Positions 56,871-64,000 of a stretch of 64,000 nt of DNA are shown here, piece by piece. The number at the start of each line of letters is the position of its first letter. Position 1 is the first letter of the stretch. Origin of the DNA: an uncultured Collinsella sp. Lineage in GTDB: Bacteria; Actinomycetota; Coriobacteriia; Coriobacteriales; Coriobacteriaceae. A model generated the notes under the pieces. That model did not search any database. It was not told the origin of the DNA and saw nothing but the letters and a program-made list of their open reading frames with translations. The translations under genes were made by a program, and so were the position numbers. The stretch is from contig UQOJ01000003.1 of NCBI GenBank assembly GCA_900542635.1, forward strand, positions 1 through 64,000. The letters run 5' to 3'.

Positions 56871-56917
56871 GCAGCGTCGAGACGAAACGCGGTTTGGTAA
56901 AACCGCGTAAGGTGATT

Positions 56918-58690
56918 ATGTTTAAGAGGTTTCTTTCGTATTACAAGCCCCAGATGGGGCTTTTTGTTGCTGATACTGTTTGCGCTCTGGTGCTTGCCGC
57001 CATTGACCTTGCGTTTCCCATCATTCTGCGCAATCTGACCGGTGGGCTGTTTACTCAGGGTCAGGCTGCTATTATGCAGGCGCTCGGTATGATCGCGGTG
57101 GGCTTGGTGCTGATGTATGCCATCCGCTGCGCCTGCCGCTACTTTGTGAGCTATTGGGGTCACGTGATGGGCGCGCGCATGGAGTCCAAGATGCGCGAGG
57201 ACCTGTTCGACCAGTATGAGCGCTTTAGCTTTGCGTACTTCGACCGCAACAGCTCGGGCGACATGATGAGCCGCGTGGTCAACGACCTGTTCGATATCTG
57301 CGAGGCGGCGCACCACGTGCCCGAGTGGATCATCATCTGCGGCATCGAGATTATCGGCTCGTTTGTGATTCTCTTTACCATCGCCCCGGTGCTGGCGCTC
57401 GCCATGGCCGTGGTGACGGCGGCGTTTGCGGTCATCATGTTTTGGCAGAACATGCGCATGCGCGAGGTCTTTAGCGACAACCGCAAAAAAATCAGCGGCA
57501 TCAATGCGCAGCTGCAGGATTCGCTGGCGGGCATGCGCGTGGTCAAGAGCTTTGCCAATGAGGAGACCGAACGCTTCAAGTTCCGCGCCTCCAACAATCG
57601 CTATCTTTCGTCCAAGGAGAACATGTATCACGCCATGGGCGTCTATACCGCGACGTATGGCCTGCTCTCGGGTGTGCTCTATGTGATCGTGGTGCTGCTG
57701 GGCGGCTGGCTGGTCGCCCAGGGACAGCTGCAGGCGGTCGATATGGCGACCTTTGCACTCTATATTTCGCTGTTCTGCACGCCGCTCGAGACACTCGTCA
57801 ATTCGGCCGAAACGTATCAGAAGGCTATTGCCGGCTTTAAGCGTATGGACGAGGTGCTCTCGACCGCGCCGGATATCCAGGACAAGCCGGGCGCCACGGA
57901 TCTGCAGGTGACTGCCGGAGCCGTGGAGTATCACGACGTGTGCTTTAACTACGAGGATGTTGAGCTGGGCGAGGGCTATGCCGACGAGCGTCCCGTTATC
58001 GACCATATGGACCTGTCCATCAAGCCCGGGCAGACCATCGCTTTGGTTGGCCCTTCGGGCGGCGGCAAGTCCACGACCTGTTCGCTGCTGCCGCGCTTTT
58101 ATGACGTGGCTACCGGATCCATTAGCATCGACGGTCAGGACGTGCGCGATGTGACGCAGCAGAGCCTGCGCCGTGCCATCGGCCTGGTGCAGCAGGATGT
58201 CTACCTGTTTGACGGTACGATTGGCGAGAACATCGCCTACGGCAAGCCGGGTGCTACGGCAGAAGAGATCTCCGAGGCGGCCCGTCGCGCCAATATCGAT
58301 ACCTTTATCGAATCGCTTCCGCAGGGCTACGACACCGTGGTGGGCGAGCGCGGCAGCCGTCTTTCGGGCGGACAAAAGCAGCGTGTTGCCATCGCGCGCG
58401 TGTTTCTCAAGAACCCCAAGATCCTGATCTTGGACGAGGCGACGAGTGCTTTGGATAACGAGAGCGAGGAGGCGGTCCAGGAGTCGCTCGAAGAGCTGGC
58501 ACGCGGCCGTACCACAATCATCATCGCCCACCGTCTTTCGACCATTAAGCATGCTGACGAGATTGCGACCGTTGAGCATGGTCGCGTTGTGGAACGTGGC
58601 ACGCATGAACAGCTTCTCGCCCGTGGCGGCACCTATGCCCGTTACTATCGAATGCAGTTCGAAGGTGCGCGTGCGCACGAGCTCGACTGA
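56918..58690 (+). CDS. ABC-type exporter, transmembrane and ATPase domains fused
   Basis: 590 residues. Six membrane helices (about 1-310) include FVADTVCALVLAAIDLAFPIIL and the exporter coupling region. The ATPase domain has Walker A VGPSGGGKSTTCSLLPRFYD, Q-loop VQQDVYLFDGTI, signature LSGGQKQRVAIARV, Walker B ILILDEATSALD and the switch His (IIIAHRLSTI). It is a half-transporter, so it should dimerise. The substrate cannot be told. Start ATG 56918 is chosen with AAGGTG upstream; an extension to 56819 would read through the stem-loop element. The 58710 gene follows at once. Confidence 0.92.
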   Translation: MFKRFLSYYKPQMGLFVADTVCALVLAAIDLAFPIILRNLTGGLFTQGQAAIMQALGMIAVGLVLMYAIRCACRYFVSYWGHVMGARMESKMREDLFDQYERFSFAYFDRNSSGDMMSRVVNDLFDICEAAHHVPEWIIICGIEIIGSFVILFTIAPVLALAMAVVTAAFAVIMFWQNMRMREVFSDNRKKISGINAQLQDSLAGMRVVKSFANEETERFKFRASNNRYLSSKENMYHAMGVYTATYGLLSGVLYVIVVLLGGWLVAQGQLQAVDMATFALYISLFCTPLETLVNSAETYQKAIAGFKRMDEVLSTAPDIQDKPGATDLQVTAGAVEYHDVCFNYEDVELGEGYADERPVIDHMDLSIKPGQTIALVGPSGGGKSTTCSLLPRFYDVATGSISIDGQDVRDVTQQSLRRAIGLVQQDVYLFDGTIGENIAYGKPGATAEEISEAARRANIDTFIESLPQGYDTVVGERGSRLSGGQKQRVAIARVFLKNPKILILDEATSALDNESEEAVQESLEELARGRTTIIIAHRLSTIKHADEIATVEHGRVVERGTHEQLLARGGTYARYYRMQFEGARAHELD

Positions 58691-58709
58691 TTGATATGAC
58701 AGGAAGTTT

Positions 58710-59675
58710 ATGGCTGACAAGAACCCTTTGACTCCGGAAGAAGTGACGGAGTTATTCTCCGAAATCGATGCATCCGGTGTCTTGGATCCCACGCTTGCCA
58801 AAAAGCGAACCGAGCGCATGCGTGAGAAGGAGGCTGCGGCCAAGCGCGGTGACAAAGCTGCGCTAGCGCAGCTGCGCAGCGAGGATCGCGCGAGCCAGGC
58901 AAAACATATCGACCCGCTGTCCGAGGACGATCCTTCGGGTTCGCAGGTGAGTCATACCATTACGAAGACCGCGATGGCCGTGGTCATTGGTATTTTGGTG
59001 CTGATCGTGGGCATGCAGATTGGCTACGGCGTGATGCGTCGTCTGAACACCGCCAACCTGTCCGAGAGCGTTTCGGTCGATACCGTTTCGACGGCGCTGA
59101 AGGGCGGCCTTGAGTGGGGCAACGGCTTTACTCAGTTCCCGCTCGACTTTACCGTCGATGAAGCCGATGAGCGTACGGGCACGGTCGAGGTGACGGTGCT
59201 GGACACATCGTCTGCCAACGAGCTCGAACTGCTGTCCAACGGGCAGATTCAGGCCGCGGCGCTTGCGACCAACGCGCTGCTCAACGATAAGATTGACCGC
59301 GTGGTGTATAACGTTCACGCCTATATCGACGAGGATAGCAACATTCAGCACGATTCCTTCTTTGGCATGTTTCCCGCCCAGGGCCACCAGAGCGCCATCC
59401 TGACGTTCGTGTGGACCAAGAGCTCATCCAACGCCACGAATATCGACTGGAAGATGCGCATCGTGAGTATGGATGACACCATCGCCGAGCGCATTCAAAA
59501 ACAGGTGAACTCGGTGTCGTCGTTGATTGAGGACCCGGTGGTGAGCCAGACCAAGATTGACGAGGAAAAGGACGAACGTGACCTGGAACATCGTCTTCAT
59601 GGCCGCGAGATTTTCCGCGGCGGCAAGCCCGATCGCTCACCGTCCGATCTGCTGGAACAGGACAGGAAAAAGTAA
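58710..59675 (+). CDS. Membrane-anchored protein of unknown function
   Basis: 321 residues. A charged cytoplasmic N-terminus (about 1-85; coiled-coil-like KKRTERMREKEAAAKRGDKA) leads to one membrane helix (about 86-108; AMAVVIGILVLIVGMQIGYGV). The outer part (about 110-290) is of mixed alpha/beta character (LDFTVDEADERTGTVEVTVLD, DRVVYNVHAYIDED) and the tail is charged. No family is recognised. It starts 19 bases after the ABC exporter gene, so they are probably one operon. A link to that transporter is inference. Confidence 0.75.
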   Translation: MADKNPLTPEEVTELFSEIDASGVLDPTLAKKRTERMREKEAAAKRGDKAALAQLRSEDRASQAKHIDPLSEDDPSGSQVSHTITKTAMAVVIGILVLIVGMQIGYGVMRRLNTANLSESVSVDTVSTALKGGLEWGNGFTQFPLDFTVDEADERTGTVEVTVLDTSSANELELLSNGQIQAAALATNALLNDKIDRVVYNVHAYIDEDSNIQHDSFFGMFPAQGHQSAILTFVWTKSSSNATNIDWKMRIVSMDDTIAERIQKQVNSVSSLIEDPVVSQTKIDEEKDERDLEHRLHGREIFRGGKPDRSPSDLLEQDRKK

Positions 59676-59681
59676 GAGGCC

Positions 59682-59722
59682 ATCATCCCGCGTGAGCCAC
59701 AAGCCCCGCGGGATGATTTTTC
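59682..59722 (+). terminator. Terminator before carA
   Basis: An 11-bp stem (ATCATCCCGCG/CGCGGGATGAT) with a 14-base loop is followed by five T. Confidence 0.88.
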
Positions 59723-59846
59723 TGGGACGGGGATTAAATAATCAATATGCATAGAAAGTCATAATTATCATTTCGTAAACATTTCGATGAAATTAACGCC
59801 ATGAGGCATGCTTGCGGTTACAATACCGCGAGGCCTAACTACACAC

Positions 59847-59879
59847 CTTTAAGCCGGTCCTGTGAGACCGGGAAGGAGA
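59847..59879 (+). promoter_or_regulatory. PyrR-type RNA-binding site overlapping the carA ribosome binding site
   Basis: CTTTAA is followed by hairpin GCCGGTC-CTGTGA-GACCGG and then GGAAGGAG, the carA ribosome binding site. The loop TCCTGTGAG fits the PyrR recognition pattern (TCCNGNGAG), and TTTAA lies at the base as in known sites. With no terminator next to it, PyrR-UMP would block translation rather than cause attenuation. The pyrR gene is not in the window. Confidence 0.75.
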
Positions 59880-59882
59880 ATT

Positions 59883-61322
59883 ATGGCGAACAACCATACC
59901 GCGGGCACTGCCGCCCGCACCTTCGCGCCCAGCGAGCTTTGCCAGCGTATGCTGGCCAAAACCAGCAAGGGCGCCTGCGGTCCCTGCATCCTGTATCTTG
60001 AGGATGGGACCATTTTTTATGGACGTGCATGCGGCGCCGAGGGCACCGCGACCGGCGAAGTCTGCTTCAACACCTCGCTCGAGGGCTACTTTGAGGTCAT
60101 GACCGACCCGAGTTATGCCGGCCAAATCGTAACCATGACCTATCCGCAGATCGGCAACTACGGTATCGACGAGACCGACGTCCAGTCGGCCTTCCCCGGC
60201 GACGCCGTGCGCCCTGCGAGCGCTCCGGCCATGCGCGGCATGATCGTTCGCGACATGTGCGCCACGCCTTCTAACTGGCGCTCGGCCGTCAGCGTGCCGG
60301 AGTACCTGCGCGCTCGCGGCATCGTCGCTATCGAGGGTGTCGACACCCGCGCTCTGGTGCGCCATCTGCGCGACAATGGTTCCAAGATGGGCATTATCTC
60401 GACCGAGATCTTCGACGTCGACGAGCTTGCCGAGCGTCTGGCCGCAGCGCCCACGCTGGTAGGCGAGAACCTGGTGAAGACCGTAAGTTGCCCCGCGCCT
60501 CACGAGTTTGTGGCCGCCGACCTGCCTGCCACGCATGACTTTGCACTTGCGGTTGCCGCTCCTGCCCGTCACAAAGTGGTCGCCTACGACTGCGGTGTGA
60601 AGCGCGGCATTCTGGAGGGTCTGGTCCGCGCCGGCTGCGACCTTACTGTCGTGCCGTGGGATACGCCTGCCCAGCAGGTGCTCGACATGAATCCCGATGG
60701 CGTCTTTTTGTCCAACGGCCCCGGCGACCCCGATGCCGTGGTGGAGACCTACGAGCAGGTGCAGCAGCTGATCGGCAAGGTGCCGGTCTTTGGCATTTGT
60801 CTTGGTCACCAGATGATTAGCCTGGCCTGCGGCGCCCAGATGGAAAAGCTTAAGTTCGGTCACCGCGGTGGCAACCAGCCGGTCATGAACCTGGTAAGCC
60901 GTCGCGTGGAGATCACCGCGCAAAACCATGGCTTTGGCCTGCTGTTCCCCAGCTTGGGCAAGCTTGTCCCCGAGCTTTCCGGCGGCGAGACCGAGCATGC
61001 GGCCGATGGAGATCTGCGCGTCTGGGTGCGCCGCGGAATCGCGCCGGTCGTGATGAACGAGCGCTTTGGCCGCATTCGCCTAACACATGTGAACCTCAAC
61101 GACGGCACCGCCGAGGGTATCCAGCTGCTCGACGCCCCGTGCTTCTCGGTCCAGTACCACCCCGAGGCTTCGCCTGGCCCCACCGATGCCCACTATCTCT
61201 TTACCGCCTTTACGCGACTCATGGACGGCGAGGAGAACTACCTGGACATCGACACCGCGAAGGACCGCCTCGCCGGCTGGAATTTTGCCGAGACCGCCGC
61301 GACCGAGACCGAGGAGAACTAA
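59883..61322 (+). CDS. carA: Carbamoyl-phosphate synthase small (glutamine amidotransferase) subunit
   Basis: 479 residues; the N-terminal extension of about 35 residues (up to [11 protein letters not shown]) is longer than in most CarA proteins. The N-terminal domain has [26 protein letters not shown]. The class I amidotransferase domain has FLSNGPGDP, catalytic Cys in FGICLGHQ, and His-Glu in YHPEASPGP. It supplies ammonia to CarB for pyrimidine and arginine synthesis. AAGGAG precedes the ATG. The carB ATG is one base past its stop. Confidence 0.96.
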   Translation: MANNHTAGTAARTFAPSELCQRMLAKTSKGACGPCILYLEDGTIFYGRACGAEGTATGEVCFNTSLEGYFEVMTDPSYAGQIVTMTYPQIGNYGIDETDVQSAFPGDAVRPASAPAMRGMIVRDMCATPSNWRSAVSVPEYLRARGIVAIEGVDTRALVRHLRDNGSKMGIISTEIFDVDELAERLAAAPTLVGENLVKTVSCPAPHEFVAADLPATHDFALAVAAPARHKVVAYDCGVKRGILEGLVRAGCDLTVVPWDTPAQQVLDMNPDGVFLSNGPGDPDAVVETYEQVQQLIGKVPVFGICLGHQMISLACGAQMEKLKFGHRGGNQPVMNLVSRRVEITAQNHGFGLLFPSLGKLVPELSGGETEHAADGDLRVWVRRGIAPVVMNERFGRIRLTHVNLNDGTAEGIQLLDAPCFSVQYHPEASPGPTDAHYLFTAFTRLMDGEENYLDIDTAKDRLAGWNFAETAATETEEN

Positions 61323-61323
61323 C

Positions 61324-64000
<2,677 letters not shown>

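Noticed and set aside
56819..56917. N-terminal extension of the ABC exporter to the ATG at 56819
   Set aside because: It would translate half of the stem-loop element; the ATG at 56918 has its own ribosome binding site and gives the normal exporter start.

Overview
The window is about 64 kb of high-GC chromosomal DNA around a bacterial replication origin. Gene content and order (rpmH-rnpA-yidD-yidC-jag-rsmG-parA-parB on one side, dnaA-dnaN-recF-dciA-gyrB-gyrA on the other), a single-domain YidC without lipobox, a PafBC-like WYL pair and a Tat lipoprotein point to an actinobacterium of the class Coriobacteriia. Collinsella or a close relative is my best guess. This is inference from gene content and style, not from a search.

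Region by region. 1-1.65 kb: a small, AT-richer island carrying a TraX-like gene, set against tRNA-Lys and bounded by direct repeats of the tRNA terminator. 1.75-10.1 kb (minus strand): aminopeptidase, small membrane protein, purC, an OmpR-type two-component pair, a Tat lipoprotein with a TSCPD protein, and purB. 10.1-10.6 kb: tRNA-Gly beside a mosaic of tRNA fragments and palindromes. 10.9-17.8 kb: a thioester/Cna-type LPXTG adhesin and a large, degenerate M28-like membrane protein. 18-24.9 kb: two WYL regulators, a DnaQ-DinG exonuclease-helicase, ddl and rlmN. 25-30.2 kb (minus strand): the parAB/rsmG/jag/yidC/yidD/rnpA/rpmH block, with three perfect parS sites.

30.2-41.6 kb: the origin, read rightwards. 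It has a histidine-kinase-fold ATPase joined to a winged helix by a Gln/Tyr/Pro-rich linker, then dnaA, dnaN, recF, dciA, gyrB and gyrA. 41.7-49.4 kb: a giant perfect inverted repeat, tRNA-Ile, a bifunctional nuclease, two unknown genes, typA, a bactofilin-like membrane protein, a TRIC-type channel, a nuclease-like gene between inverted 60-bp repeats, and two tRNA-Ser genes. 49.9-53.2 kb: rpsF-ssb-rpsR-rplI and dnaB. 53.3-64 kb: purA, purD, a NUDIX hydrolase, an ABC exporter half, an anchored protein of unknown role, and carAB with a PyrR-type RNA site; carB runs off the end.

The housekeeping genes are ordinary. The unusual material is mostly non-coding. Two stem-loops (gyrB-gyrA gap and upstream of the ABC gene) share a 43-nt core but have unrelated self-complementary arms. 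Tandem-palindrome elements with covarying stems lie just past the terminators of three tRNA genes and end in inverted tRNA T-arm copies. There is also a 34-bp perfect inverted repeat between gyrA and tRNA-Ile, and a spaced motif shared by two distant leaders. Among proteins, the ATPase/low-complexity/winged-helix protein directly upstream of dnaA is the best candidate for an undescribed system.
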